Below are positions 1 through 13,073 of a DNA stretch of 64,000 nucleotides, one piece after another; the first letter of the stretch is position 1, and each line of letters opens with the position of its first letter. The notes beneath the pieces are model-generated. The model was given only the letters and a program-made list of their open reading frames with translations, did not search any database and had not been told where the DNA came from. The position numbers and the translations under genes are program-made. Source of the stretch: Daphnia pulex (Eukaryota > Arthropoda > Branchiopoda > Diplostraca > Daphniidae); contig NC_060017.1 in NCBI RefSeq assembly GCF_021134715.1, positions 4,216,001-4,280,000 of the forward strand, in the 5' to 3' direction.

Positions 1-291
1 CAGAGTAAACCGGCGCAGAGTAAGCCGGGGCGGTCTTGGTCGGCTCGGAGTAAGCCGGGGCGGTCTTGGTCGGCTCGGAGTAAGCTGGAGCAGAGTAAGT
101 TGGGGCGGTCTTGGCCGGTTCGGAGTAAGCCGGGGCCGAATAAGTTGGAGCTGAATAAGCCGGAGCGGAATACGTTGGAGCGGTGTAAGCCGGAGCAGAA
201 TATGTCGGTTCGGAGTAAGCCGGGGCGGAATATGTCGGCTCGGAGTAAGCCGGAGCGGAGTAGACTGGAGCTGAATAAGCCGGAGCGGAGT
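1..291 (-). repeat. In-frame tandem repeat coding PAYS/PTYS units
   Basis: Read on the minus strand this is an array of 12-bp units coding Ala-Pro-Ala/Thr/Val-Tyr-Ser, mixed with 18-bp variants coding Glu-Pro-Thr-Lys-Thr-Ala. Third positions vary between copies while the Pro and Tyr pattern holds. The array forms the visible end of the chitinase-like protein and reaches the left edge of the window, so copy number cannot be counted. Similar Pro/Tyr/Ala-rich repeats are common in cuticle proteins. Confidence 0.9.
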
Positions 292-3200
292 AAGACGGTG
301 AGGGTACATATTTTCCATCCGATGTATGAGCCGAGTCGTATTTTCCATTTTCAACAGTCCTATCTGGGCCACGAATTTCACCGTTGCCTGGTTGTTTGAC
401 TATATAAAAAAAGAAACAAAAAACAAACAGTTAATTTTGCATACAAGAGACAAAAATTCAAATCAATTCTGTTGATTGTTGAAAACGCATTTACCTAGGT
501 AATAAGGAGTATTGGCCACCTCATCCTTGGTAGACTTATCATAAGTGCTAGTTTCTTTGTAGCTGAAAGAGTTGTCCGGTTTGGAAGGTCCTACAGGGCC
601 GGAAACTTTACCGGATTCACCGTATTTGTTATCAGTTTGGGAATAGCTAGCCAGCTGGGCGTTATTGATAGCTACAGCAGTTTCGCGATTCCCAGCTGAG
701 GCATATGAACCATAAGGATCAGATGATCCAGACACTGCAAGGGAATCTGTATATTTCTGCGACTGATAACTGCCCGTCGATGCCCCACCTTCGTATTTGA
801 CAGCTTTCGAATAGGATGGCGTGGTTGTAGTCGTTGTATATTGCTGGTCACCGGAGTAAGCGGGGGAGGCGACAATGATGCGCACAGGGTTGGATTCACC
901 GGCTATGGTGGCGGCAGGAATAGCCAGGACAACTTTCGTCTGTTGTTTTCCTGAGTAAGAGCCCTGCGATGGTTCCTTGACGACTAGTCCAGCCGATTGG
1001 CAATCACCGCAACCGGAAGAGACGACAGATTCACCGTAGTACGTCGGTCGGGGATCCTTGTAGAGACCTTCTCCCGTCACCAACTTGCCACTCAGATATC
1101 CTGGACTTCCCATAGGGATGGCGGCCGGTTTCTTCTCCAGTGGTTGCTTCAACTTGACGGCGTTGGCATTGCTGGAACTGCCGACGGCCCCTCCAGAGCA
1201 CTGAGGAACCAGCCACGGCCAGTTGCACAACAAATTTTCCTCGTCAAAGAGGAGCCCAAATGGACAACGGAATTCGTATTGGGTGAAGGTGACACCGTCC
1301 TTGGCGTAGTCGCGACAGGCGAAGAACCAGCGACAGTTTTCAGGATCGGCAAAGTATCCCTCGCCTGGGCAGACGAATTTGTTCATGGGAACTGGGCGAA
1401 TCTCGCTGGATCCTCCGCAAGGAGCGGCCTGGGACGGCCAGGTGCAGACTTCCCACTTCTCATCAAAGACTAATCCTTCCGGGCAGTCGTACTCGAAAAC
1501 GGTGAAATCGTCCACGTACTGGTCGAATTTGACGCAACGGTAGAAACTTCCGCAATCCTCCGGATGGCGGTAATAGCCTTGACGGGAGCACTGCAGACTG
1601 CTCTCCAGCGGCTGGCGGACGACGCTGGTCTCGCCGGAACGGGCGACGATGCGGACGATCCGGTAGGGTGAAGCTCGGACACGGTCGTTGTACAACGGGC
1701 TGGACAGGGTGGTGGCAACAGAAGAAAGATCGTCCTGCAGGGATTTGGCCAGCTGACGCCTGGTCCGATTGCCAGATTCTTGGTTGAGAAATTGTTCGTA
1801 GTAGATTTGAGTCATGGATGGAGAAACGGGCGTTTCTGATTGGCTGGGCTTCTCGTCAATATTGCCGGGCATGATTGCCACTCCAGCGATATCGCGCAAA
1901 AGGAAGTACTTGGCCTGTATTTGTAATGATTATTAAGGCTGTATACAATGGACGGAAATGACTAGAGTGGCTTTGAGTGGTTTACCTTGATCATAGCGGC
2001 CATTTCGTCATCAAAGGCAATCCAATCTCCGTCTTGGGAGTAAGCATATGTACCTGTCAAATCATCGTCTCTCTCTATCGTCCAATTGCCTTTCTTCAAG
2101 ATCGAGTGCAGCTATTTGACAGACAACAAAATACATGCAAAGAAATGGAAATTGACACATTTTTACGATGAGAAACCGGAAAATGAGAGAAAGTGCATGT
2201 TTACCTGTTCCATGCTGATTTGAGTGGGGCCTTGGGCAATCTGGGATCCGGGTAGGTTTTGTTTGGCATCTCTCAGAAGAAATTGGAGGGCGAATGTGGG
2301 TACGGCTGCCACTACACGATCGGACGATACACCCAGGCTTGTCACAAGATCCAATACAGAATCCTTCACAATTATCATAAAAGCATAAAAATGAAATAAA
2401 GAAAGATAAACTTTTGTATTCAATTATTTTATTTCAAGTTGTGTATATTACCGTATTCAGGATATCGGAGATTCCCATAAGGCGGCTGTGGTGGTAGGTT
2501 GCGTTGGATGCGTCCTCTATGTTATGGGTGGAGACGACGAATAAGTCGACCGTTCTGTAAAATAAATATCATTCGAACATTAGGTAAAATACGAATTCAA
2601 TATTTCTGGCTGTGAATTTACCTCGCTAAAGGCTTGAGATCGAATCCTTTCACCAGCTGTTCCGGTGAAGTCGGCAGACGGAGTAGGATCAAAGGTCGCA
2701 TCGCATCAATTTCCATATCGTCAGCGATTGTGCTTTAATGAATTTCAAAAAATAAAATAGATGAATCAATGTTACTGGAAGGACAATTCAAGAGGAAAGT
2801 CTACCTGTTGATGTGGGTGGTGGAAATTGGTGTGTTGGTGACGATCACTTTCTCTTGTAGAACAGCGTGCAAATCCTTCACGTAGACACACAAAATAAAC
2901 AATTCAATTTACAGTAACTTAATCAAAGAGTAGTAAATTATTAATTATAATTGTAATTCATTTAAAGGGTTGATATCAAAGTATATACCGTGTGATAGTT
3001 AAATGAAATAGGTCAAGTAAATTGACCAAATTCTGAAGCTAAAATAAAAAAAGCTTTTCAATTTCGCGCTACAATCGCCAAAGGCTCTTAATTTACCTCA
3101 TTTCAACAAACCCAGGATTATAAGTTAAGATTCAAAGAAAAGAAAACACTATAATAATTCACGTCAAAAAAAAATTAACGCAACCGTAAAAGAAAAGTAA

Positions 3201-4068
3201 AGTTCTAGATTACAAATAATAAAAAGTCAGCTCTAGTGTGTATAAAATAATCGAGTTGACATACCTTCATGAAAAGAACAAGGTTGGCTTTATCTTTCTT
3301 GGAATTTTCGTCGGTGCTGGGTTGTTGCCAATGGATTTCCACGCCTTCGATAAGTAGGTCGTCAATCATCCGCGCCACACCGCCAACAATCGAGTGGACG
3401 GAAGAGTCGGCGGAAAAGTCTCGGGCCGACACGGCCAGCGAAAGGACGCGGCGCATTCGCCCACCATTTCGGGAGCCACTAATCGTTTTCAAGTACGCAA
3501 CTATTTCTGTGAACGATAAAGAAAAAAAGGAAAGGTGTTAATGATGCTACGTTGTGTCTACCTTCTCTGTTCACGAGTTAGACAAGTCGCCGGGGCCCAG
3601 GCGTCGCCCATTTTTGGCGTCTTATAAAGTCACGTTAATATCATGTCGTGACACTCTCTTTAGCCTGAGCCGTGAGTCACTGGATCTCTCTCGGCGATGA
3701 TGTAACCACTACCTCACTAATAATAACCTATTCGAAATTGAATTACCTTCGTTTAACGCAAAGTCCGTACTGTTTTGCGTGATATTCACGACGGATGGAA
3801 CGACTAGATGAGAGCAACGGCAGGCCAGGTCGTCATTCTCCAAGTTGTTGATGGAACTGTCGGTGTAGCACAGGATGAATCGATTCGGTTCTTCTATTCC
3901 GCTGCAATCTTTTTTTATTTCAATTTTTAAAAAATGGTAATGAGCATTTGAGAGAAAGAAGAATCAAAGTTTCAATAGAGAAAGTAAATTATTACCTGAA
4001 GATGAGGCGACAACAGATCCCAGGAAAAGACAACCGATCAAAACGCAAACAAAGTGAGAGTTGTCCAT
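1..4068 (-). CDS. Chitinase-like GH18 pseudo-enzyme with two peritrophin (CBM14) domains, 3' partial
   Basis: Exons (minus): 4068-3996, 3908-3747, 3506-3265, 2875-2805, 2732-2622, 2554-2452, 2363-2205, 2111-1986, 1914-495, 399-1 (continues off the window). The start ATG opens a hydrophobic signal peptide (about residues 1-22), so the protein is probably secreted. Residues 25-370 read as a diverged GH18 fold: a start like CSGIEEPNRFILCYTD, a beta-strand motif VPTFALQFLL where chitinases have GVPxYGRxF, and TYAYSQDGDWIAFDD near the end. The catalytic DGxDxDWE motif is EGVEIHWQ (residues 132-139), so the proton donor Glu is Gln and activity is unlikely. Two six-cysteine chitin-binding type 2 domains follow (about 458-515 and 531-588), then a Ser/Tyr/Gly-rich region and a Pro-Ala-Tyr-Ser repeat tail. 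A structural or lectin-like role in cuticle or peritrophic matrix is inference. Confidence 0.85.
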
Positions 4069-6193
4069 CTCTCCGTTCTACTTTGATATACGTGAGCTTT
4101 TGCAACACAAGTTAATTGTCTTTGCAGTGGCCTGCCAAATAGAAATGCAAATGCTAAGGTTACACAACAACAAGGTTATCGTGCAATTTCTAGGAATTTC
4201 CATATACAGAAGCAAATCCATATCTAAATAGGGCATTCCCAATCGGAATAACTGTTGTTTGTAACAAACGACCTTGCAATGTCGTTCATTTTTTTCGGGG
4301 GAAAATTTACATATTTTCTCGTTGGCTTTTTTTTTTTTATGTCGGAAGATGTGATAACTGACCCCATCAAATCTTGGTCGTTCATCGGCCTTTGTACTAA
4401 TACTTGTGGTTGAAAACATGGCATAGAAATAAAAGTCGATGTTGTCGAGTCGAGAACTTGGGCACTACTGAGCAGACGACACCACGTGTCTGTAAGAACA
4501 AGTGATCGTTTACAGGGGATACAAAGAAAGTGAAGGCAGGGTAAGGAAAAATTACCGCCAAAACTGTCATCCACATTGGTATACCCGGTAAACGATATTT
4601 TCTACCTGCGGCCATAATTTGTGCGCGCGTGTTTCTTTTTGATTCGAAATAGCTTACACGCTTCAGCCTACAGGATGATATAATAATGGCGTCTGGAAGT
4701 GGTTGAACCAAACGCACTTTCATATTGGCTAAAAGTATGCCTCACAGCTAGTTCGTCCTTCACTGTAAAATAACAGCAGACGCGCTTCCCAAATATAATA
4801 ATGACCTGATAACAAAAATCGTGCCAGCTACGCCTACAACAGCACCGTCAAAAGAAATTATTTTCTTTTCCCGACCGCGCATTCCCTTTCGTTTTTTCGT
4901 CTGGAAAAAAGGAATTTTACTTTTGATTTGATTGTCCAACGATATAGTTGAGAATTTCTCAGCGTTTAAACGGTAGCGCATGCAAATTCCCGAAGTTGTG
5001 CATCTCAACTGTTTGAAAAAAAAAAAAATACAAAAAAGTTTTTTCTCGTTCAATTTTAGAAATCGGCGTTTGAAATATTTCGATTGGAGCCAAACTGAAA
5101 GTCGGTGAACGCTAAACACTTTCTACTCAAGATTTTGGGATAAAGAAGAGGAATTGCTCTTCTTGGCTAGCTAGCCCTACACTTATAAAATGTATATGCC
5201 ATCGCATATACAAGTTGTAACTATATAGTGTACAAGTTGTAGCTTACACTGCCGGTATCCAGGTCAGCGAGTTCCAAGTACGTTGGCCAATATTTCTCGT
5301 GCAAAACGACTGGGGGGGAAAAAGTTCTATGTGAAGGTCTATCATATCACATGTACAAGAGCAGCTCGGCAGTTGCTTATGGCAGATGATGGCAGCTAGT
5401 AGAAAACTGGTCCAAGGTTGTTGTATATAACTTGCCAGTTGCATACTGTATTACCTTTAGGATGACTAGCTGCGTTCGAGACTGCTGCTGCTGGTGCAAA
5501 CGCGAAAAGGGGAGAGGTCGCTCACGATCACATTCCAGTTTGGCTTCAAGAATTACCGACGAATCATTCCTTTCTAGGTCCCTTGGCAAATTTCACGAAC
5601 CCGCGATAGAGTTGAGTCAAAGACCGGTTTGGGTTTCCCTCTTGTATTATTATTGTTATCGCTCTATAGAAGCTTGTTTTTTTGTTTTAAAGAGTTTGTT
5701 GGCTCTCGACGCTGGTTGACAGAAATCTCGAGTGTGATGAAATTCGACTCTTGGCCAACGAATAAGATACAGCAACAAAGCGCTTTCACATGAATCAACC
5801 GCCCCATTGATGATTGACAAGACACAGCAACAAAGTTGTAACAGCGCAGCAGAGACTTACCCCGAACGAATGTTGTGTGAGAATCAATTCAGCTCCGATG
5901 GTGAGCGATTTAGCACGGGCTCACAAGAGCGACAGATGTGGAGAGTGCAAATTAAAATTGTGTGAATAGACGAATATGTTTCAGGTGCTGCTTTCGTGAG
6001 TGAGAGAGAGAGATATCCCGGCAAACGGCTAGCGATCAAGGCTCTCCCCGTCGTTTTGAAATGCTGAGGGGGCAATCCTTTTAGTGATCCAACCGACGCC
6101 AAGACGAGGGAACTTGCGTGAACAACTGAACGGTGAACGAGTCACAAGCGCAACATATACTGCCTGGCAAGAAGCGAAAGGGTTTCTGAGCAT

Positions 6194-6212
6194 GGGCACA
6201 GTAACTGTGCCC
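6194..6212. repeat. Perfect 19-nt palindrome
   Basis: Two 9-nt arms, GGGCACAGT and ACTGTGCCC, flank a single central A. It is GC-richer than the surrounding DNA and lies about 2.1 kb upstream of the chitinase-like gene start. It could be a binding site for a dimeric protein or a small hairpin; nothing else fixes its role. Confidence 0.7.
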
Positions 6213-7294
6213 TGGTTTAAAAGGTAGCGCTTTTGGTTCAAGCCCTGCCCCCTTTTTGTTGGCTGGCTTTTGTGTGTCTATTGCGACAAGCCAAAAGTTC
6301 CACTTTTTCCACCTTCACTTTCCAAAGGCGTTAAAGAAACGCCAACCAATGTGTAGTACTACAAGGTGCTCCTGCCAAATCATCAACATTTCAGCTCATA
6401 AGCCTAAAAAGATAAAAAACCTAGACTCGTTTTATTTCGTGGATTTCATACGAAAATATTTGATTCCCAGCGTACAATTTAGAAAATGTAGTCAAAAATA
6501 TTAAATGGATTGATTAACGTTCATTTTCTCAACATCAAGAAATACTTGATTGTTGGAGGATCAATGTAAAAGCTGATGGCTACTACACGGATCTGTTATT
6601 TGTCTGATTGTGACGTTGACCCTTTTGTATACCTGCGGTCTTAATAGGATGATTATTATAAAGCAGATAATTAGAGCGTTAATCAAACTATTGATTTTAC
6701 TGCGATTGAGATGTTACGAAGAAAGAAAAACTTATAAAATGTAATATAATCGGACATGTTATAATTTGGAATGAAGGCAAATGAAAGTCATCCAATTTCG
6801 TTGATAAACATAATCCAGATTCTGCGTTCGTCTATTGCGACATTTGCCATCGGCTGTGGGCAATCTGACAATAATTGCGTTGCACACCCGGCACCCGGTG
6901 CAACAACTATACTCGACATCGAGTTATTCCAGCAGCTTTTGGCCGCGGCCTTATTTGCTCGACGCCGTCCACTACACTACTATACTACATTGGTGAGAAA
7001 ATCAATGTGAAAACAAACGACTTGTGTTATACATACAAGAGACAACTTCCATGTTTTTCATGCTTGTCAAGATATATGCAGTAAATGTTTATTTGATTCC
7101 ACGAAATCACTTTTATTTTCAAAAGTGTGTACAATTTCTTTATTACATATTTGTCCTTTTTCCTTTACACACTCAGGGTCAGAATTATTTTTCTCTTTTG
7201 TCATAAAAATTAATGTCGCTGATGCGGATGATTCGTTTATTGTGTTATCGTGAATGCCGCCGTTAATATCGACGAAAGTCGCCAGATTTTTTGC

Positions 7295-7321
7295 TGTTGT
7301 TGTTGTTGTTGTTGTTGTTGT
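7295..7321. repeat. (GTT)n microsatellite
   Basis: Nine consecutive GTT units in non-coding DNA, followed by a T-rich stretch. Confidence 0.9.
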
Positions 7322-9330
7322 GGGTTTTTTTCGTTAGATTTTCCCCGTGCATAACGTGTTGGGTACGCACTTGGCCGCTTACATGTGTTTATAACGATAG
7401 TTCTACAAGTGTTACCACATATAGGTTACCTTGACTATTTGGCAAATCATCAAGAGCAACTTGTTGGATTTCGTTTTTCCTTTATTTGTCATTTTCCTTT
7501 CTATATGCAGCGCTCGAGTATATATCGTTAAAGCAAATATGAAACTGGCGCCAGGGAAAACTGAATCCTATATCAACATTCCATAGTCCGATTGTTGGTT
7601 GCTACAGCATTTTGCGCAAGAATTTTAACGATACAGAAAAACGATCTGGAAAAAACCGCTCCTATAAGATTGTCGACACAAAATTAACGTCAGCAAATGC
7701 AACACACACAAAAAACTGCATGTTAGGTGCCAAAAGAAATCATGCGCAGTCAAGTTGTGTTGTTGACGAGATGCCAAGCGAAATGTATAACAAATGAATG
7801 TCGCTTGTAAGCAACAAAAAACTTGTAAAATTCACTTCTTTATTTCAATAGCCATCAAAAATTAGAATCGATCTGAATTATTTTTGGTTGGGACCCTTTA
7901 GACTATCCGCATTATTTAAGCTATCTATATAGCAACATCAAGAGAGAAATGAATTGAAATCCTAAACGGATAAAATTCTTCTCTGTATATGTAATTCAAG
8001 TCTCTTTTGACTTGACAGCCATCAGAACAACAAGGAATGAATTTCCACGACGGTGAACAATAACTCGTGATGGGGCTTTTGCTTCCAACATTGCAAAAAG
8101 CCATTTGAAAAAAAAACTACTATAAAAAGCCGCAGTCGTGTTGCGTGTTTCCTTTCCATTGAAACCGAAATTGAAACATTTTCTCCCCCGGCCCCCATCT
8201 CTGGTTTTTAACGCTAAGGTTGACGACTTTGAAAATGATTTTTTAAATCATTCTTTATTGCGTGTTCAGTATTTTTCACGAAGTATTGGAGATTGGATGG
8301 GATGATGCAATCTTATGAAAGATGCATTTGGCCTACTGAGAGGCTGTATTTTTATATCACAATTGCTAATAATTCTGTCATAACTCTTATATCTCTACTA
8401 TCTACAAAACAATTACACTTAGAATAGTTTAATTAAATCCAAAATAATTCATATAACTCAATTTTAGGTTGACCCCTGGTTAGTTCACAAAAAAAAAAAT
8501 AGCTGTACATTCGTCATTCAGGTCATTTTTATTATCCATCGCAATGCACCGTCGTAATTTTTTGTTTGACGTTCTACTTTTGACTTTTTTTTTTCTTTTC
8601 TCTAAGTAAGAACGCCGCAAGTTCCTGCAATTTGCACGCAGATGAATTCATGGTGATTTCTGCACCGATCACGCCCAAAACGGATATGGATAAGGTTCTG
8701 ACTCATACGTATTTGTCCAATAGAAGGTTCAACATAAAAAGACAGGCTTGCTATATAGCTGCTATGTGTGTGTGTCTTAGATTACAGTGCGATTTTGGTG
8801 CAATCTCATTTCACGAATAATATCAAAGCTGTCCGATCCAATAGATTATTATCTGAGAACTCTTGAGGGCTATAGACATTATTATATCTTAAAGTATCAA
8901 AAGATGACCCGGAAACAATATTAGGCTCAACTTGCACAAGCAACTGCAATCGAACTGCAAGGAAAATTGAAATATAAAAATTTAAAAATAACTTAAATAA
9001 TAATGAGGAGAAAGAGTGTTCAACAAATTTAATCGGCAGCAAAGGGGTGAATTAAATTTAAAAATAAAATAAAATAAACTATTGGTGCACGCCTAAAATA
9101 GTATACAGCATACACTATAGAAGCGAGAGATCATTTGTCTTGATTCTTGATCCAATTAACTAATAATTATCACATAATCGAGTCAAAAATGATTTTCTGG
9201 GTCTTGTTATAATAGCAGGTAATTGAAATTATTTTCCACAAAAGGAATAGAATGAAATGAAGAGTCTCAACTGCTAAGTAGAAATCTGGAGCAACGAAAT
9301 TACACGGCAAGTTTGTTTTAGGGTCGGGTG

Positions 9331-9339
9331 TATATAAAA
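9331..9339 (+). promoter_or_regulatory. Candidate TATA box without an assigned gene
   Basis: TATATAAAA lies 3' of a GGGTCGGGTG stretch. The DNA about 30-180 bp downstream is less AT-rich (a CAG/GCA-rich stretch around 9460-9510) and ends at a donor-like TAG|GTATAC near 9513, as a 5' UTR exon would. No coding exon could be joined to it, so this is only a candidate core promoter. Confidence 0.3.
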
Positions 9340-10791
9340 ACATGTAAAGTCGACAGACGAAAAAAGATCTCTTGTTATATTATTATTCTCGCGGAGCGGT
9401 ATAGAAGCGTGCAGTATTAAAAACGTGCGTTACTATCTCCCCCCAGCAAAGGTTGTCGAATCACCTGGCGGAGAGCAGCAGCAGCAAGCAGCGCAGGCCT
9501 CACATCAGCAGTAGGTATACGAAGCGATATTGAATTTTAAGTTGTAACTCGTGCCGAGAAGGAAAAGTAGGATACATTACCAAGCATTTGGTCTATGGCA
9601 GCTCAACGATATTGGCTGGCTAAAAATTTCTACCGCCACTGCGGCGACGATCCGATCCAAATTGGCATTTGCTCAAGTCAATTTCTCTTTGTCTTTTTTT
9701 GTTTCCCCTCCCTCTCTCTCCCTAGAGCATATCTATCTCAAGGGTATTTCAATACAACAATCGGCCTTATATATATATATACGTATATATTTATTTATTT
9801 ATGTGAGTAAAGAAATGGAAGCCTGTGGGACCGCCTGGTGCACACGAACGCGGAGGTAAAATAGTGTGCGCCTTCCATCGCACCAGGAAAGTGAAAGTGA
9901 CGGTTTGGCAGCAAATCAAAACACCGAAAATGAATGCGCTTGCCAATTAATAGTTATATTAGAGAACCATCGGCCGGCCAATAACTTGACATTGCATATC
10001 GTGTTCACTTTTATTTGTCAGTCGAAAGTTGAGATCTACTTTTAGGAGTCATCCACCCACCCATACACATTCCGCTATCCAAACTGAAATATCCATCGAT
10101 TCAAAGATGATTTTGAATTTCAATGAAATTTATCTTAGCTTATACCACGTAATAACAGAATGGATCATCTGTCGTTTGAATATTCAAATGAAAGACCATG
10201 AAGAAATTGTCAAGGCTTTTATTTATCGATGCAACGATAAACGAATTCCTCTCATAGCTCAGTCTGTCACAATCTGAATCTGACAGGCTGCTGTCGATTC
10301 TTTATATACATAAACATGCATACACACAAGCAGCCATCGAAAAAATTCTTGAGTGCAGCATATACGTTTAAAGACACTAAAAAAAAGTCGACTCAAAGTC
10401 CAAAAGGCAAACAACATTGTCTACGTCACCAAGGCCGCTTGGGTGTTGATTGGTTCGGTCAGGACTGTCGTGACCCAGATAACGTTGAACGGGCAACCCA
10501 AGTGATATTGATGCGAGTACCGGTGCCAGAGCCTATATGAATATGGCTGCGATTGTAACAGCAGCAAGGACCTTGAATGGATCTTTTAGCTATTCTATAT
10601 AATCTCATCATTTTCTTTTTGGCAACTAATGTTATTATGGACGTATTTTTATTTGATTTTTTCTTTTCTTTTTTTCTTTTTTTTTCAACCGAAATGAGCC
10701 AGTTTCCGATAGTCAAATCGAGCCAATCATAACCCAAAAGAAGCCTGTCATATTCAAACTGGTTTCAGCCGGCCTTCGGACAGTTATAATA

Positions 10792-10806
10792 CTGCTGCTG
10801 CTGCTG
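10792..10806. repeat. (CTG)5 microsatellite
   Basis: Five consecutive CTG units in non-coding DNA, followed by TTG. Confidence 0.8.
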
Positions 10807-13073
10807 TTGCAAAGGCCGATTGCTTGGGTCAATGTCACTCATCAGCAGCAGCACAGCCCTCTTTATTCAGCTCAAACTTGTTTAGAGAAATTTCAGAAGT
10901 TGCCTAGTTGGGTTACTTGTGTCAGCTACTGTGCGCTGTTCTATTTCTCGCTATACATATGTACTCGACCAGCTTTTTTTTACTCTTGACTTATTTGCGA
11001 GCACGCTGGAAAATTTAGAATTGCATCAAATGCTCTCAAATAATGAACGGGTCCGTCTACGTCATCCAAGTTCGTTTATTTATTGATAAGCGTCCGAGAA
11101 ATACTCGGAAATTCAACATCGCTGAACATCGTTTATTCATTAAAGAAAAAGTTGGCCTAGTCGCTAGATATTTAATTTATGCTAAAGGCTATGCTTTCAT
11201 GTTTAATGATGAAAGAGCTAATAGTATCGTACGATATAAAAAAAACCACTTATGGCATAAGAAATTTTGGCCCATATCACCATTTCCATTCCATTATAAT
11301 ATTAATCAGCTCTTGAAAGAAAAGTGAAATCCTATACATACGTTGTTAGACCTAAAGAAATTAGGCTTATAAGAAAGCGGGTTCGTAATTTAAAACATTG
11401 TGTGATTTATAATTTAAACAGTCCGATTACACTCGGTCAAAAGTCTTGCACCTCAACCACCCGTGCCACCGCTTTGTTCTCGGTGTATATCTTCACGCCG
11501 CTCTCGATGTCAAATTCGTGCATGTAATCTAAGTAATAAGTAAAGTGAGCACGATAGGATTTCTTTTCTACACGCTGAACGCTTGAGCTACGTTTCAGAC
11601 ACGAGCATTAATGGTGGACAATTACGTTAAAATCCACTTCTTTTACTACCCCGAAAGGAGTCAAAGGTGAGAGAGCAACTCCACCCTGGCGCATAGCTTG
11701 CTAGTTGCAGTCGACTCGTTTGCATTGCAGCCATTTTTTAAAATCAAATATTTGTTGTTCCACTCGAGTGATATTCGAATTTTATCTTATTGGCACATTC
11801 CGCTCCAATGAATAAATTTACCAAAAAAAGAAGAAAAAAAAATCCGATATTCCCGGTATGTCCATTATGTGAAGCACGTACGCCCATTTCATTTTTTCCC
11901 AATAAACGATTCCATTTCACGTTTGTACTATGGCAGTGATGAGAGTGTTCTGGATCGAAAAACCGAGTTTCCAGGTGCCACCAAGACGATTGCTGGGGTT
12001 TGCCGTGATATTATTCCCGAGGTTTTCAAAGTACTACTGGATGTCAGCCAAATTCCGATGCCGATGTGAGCCAAAATGTTTCCTACTGTGCTCCGGGGTC
12101 TTATACTTGGCTCACTTTTCAATTCACATCTATCCCCATATGAAGACTGCTGCTACGCCACAATAATCTGGGGCAGGCGGACGTAGCATTGCGTAAATTC
12201 GCCCTAAGAATTCGAAACTGGCCTTTTACCTTCAAATGCGGTCGTGTTTCTAGAAAGAGAGAGAGTGGTAAAGAGCAATAGGGAGAGGGCCCAAGCAGTA
12301 AAGGAGGGGAGGTGACATCGGTGTCCGTTTCTAGGTGAATTGTAACACGCTCGCGGCTCTGGATGGGAAGTTGGGCCACTATGCACTCACTATTCCTCTA
12401 TTGCCGCACATTGTTTTTGTTTTGTTTTCCAGTGAGAAAGTCCAATTAAAAGGGTACATACATGTACTGTTAGATTGGAAAACTCGAGCTTGAATTCGAC
12501 AAACATTTGAATTGTTACCAACTATTTCGTACCCATCTACACCAGTGATTTAGCACTCTGAGCAACTCGGTGGGTTTTTTTTAAGCAAGGCAATTGAAAT
12601 GAGGTGCCCTTCGCGCAATTAAACTTCATTTCTACACCGACGACAAAGCAAACAACGAAAATGTCAAAAATGTAGGCTCTTCTTTTCTAAGGATATGCCC
12701 ACTAAAACTACAACCAGTTTTTGGAAGCTCAAATCCCTTTGGGTTCAACAAAGGTCCCAACCAATTCCTTGTATGTTAATCACTCCAATGTTTCGCATTC
12801 CGCAACCTTCAATGACATTTTCCATATCGGTTTAATAGAATGTGTGACATTGACCTTCTGATCTGACGAGGGCGAAATCTTGGCCAGCCAATCATTTTCA
12901 CTAAACTGGATATACTCGACTGACGCGACTAGTTGCTAGTCGACTTTCTAAGATGTGATTTCTTGTGTGTGCGTTTTTCTCAAATAACCGATCAATTCGT
13001 CAAATGGCGTTTGAAAACCAAAGAGCTTTCTCCGACTCTTTTTGACCAGTGTAATTTTGACTTATGCGTTTAG

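Larger units (their letters stand above)
4069..13073. other. Nine-kilobase stretch without a recognisable gene
   Basis: Between the start of the chitinase-like gene and the stop of ALG1 no frame gives a recognisable protein or a chain of exons with plausible splice sites. It is AT-rich with homopolymer A/T runs and holds a (GTT)n tract (7295-7321), a TA-rich tract near 9768-9796, a (CTG)5 tract (10792-10806), a perfect palindrome (6194-6212) and a consensus TATA box (9331-9339). The end near 4069-4400 should hold the promoter and 5' UTR of the chitinase-like gene. I see no transposase, reverse transcriptase or tRNA. Confidence 0.6.

Noticed and set aside
1-291. Regular repeat considered as a CRISPR array or satellite
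   Set aside because: Units are 12-18 bp, contiguous and in frame with a coding exon, with no spacers, in a eukaryotic gene.
997-1473. 158-codon plus-strand frame
   Set aside because: It is the antisense shadow of the chitin-binding exon, whose cysteine pattern on the minus strand is clearly the coding one.
6214-6250. tRNA-like stretch with GGTTCAAGCCC and a T run
   Set aside because: The T-loop-like motif has no pairing stem and no matching acceptor or anticodon arm, so it does not fold as a tRNA.
11869-12166. Overlapping plus-strand frames of 66 and 78 codons
   Set aside because: No recognised motif and no splice partners; minus-strand frames overlap equally well. Treated as chance.
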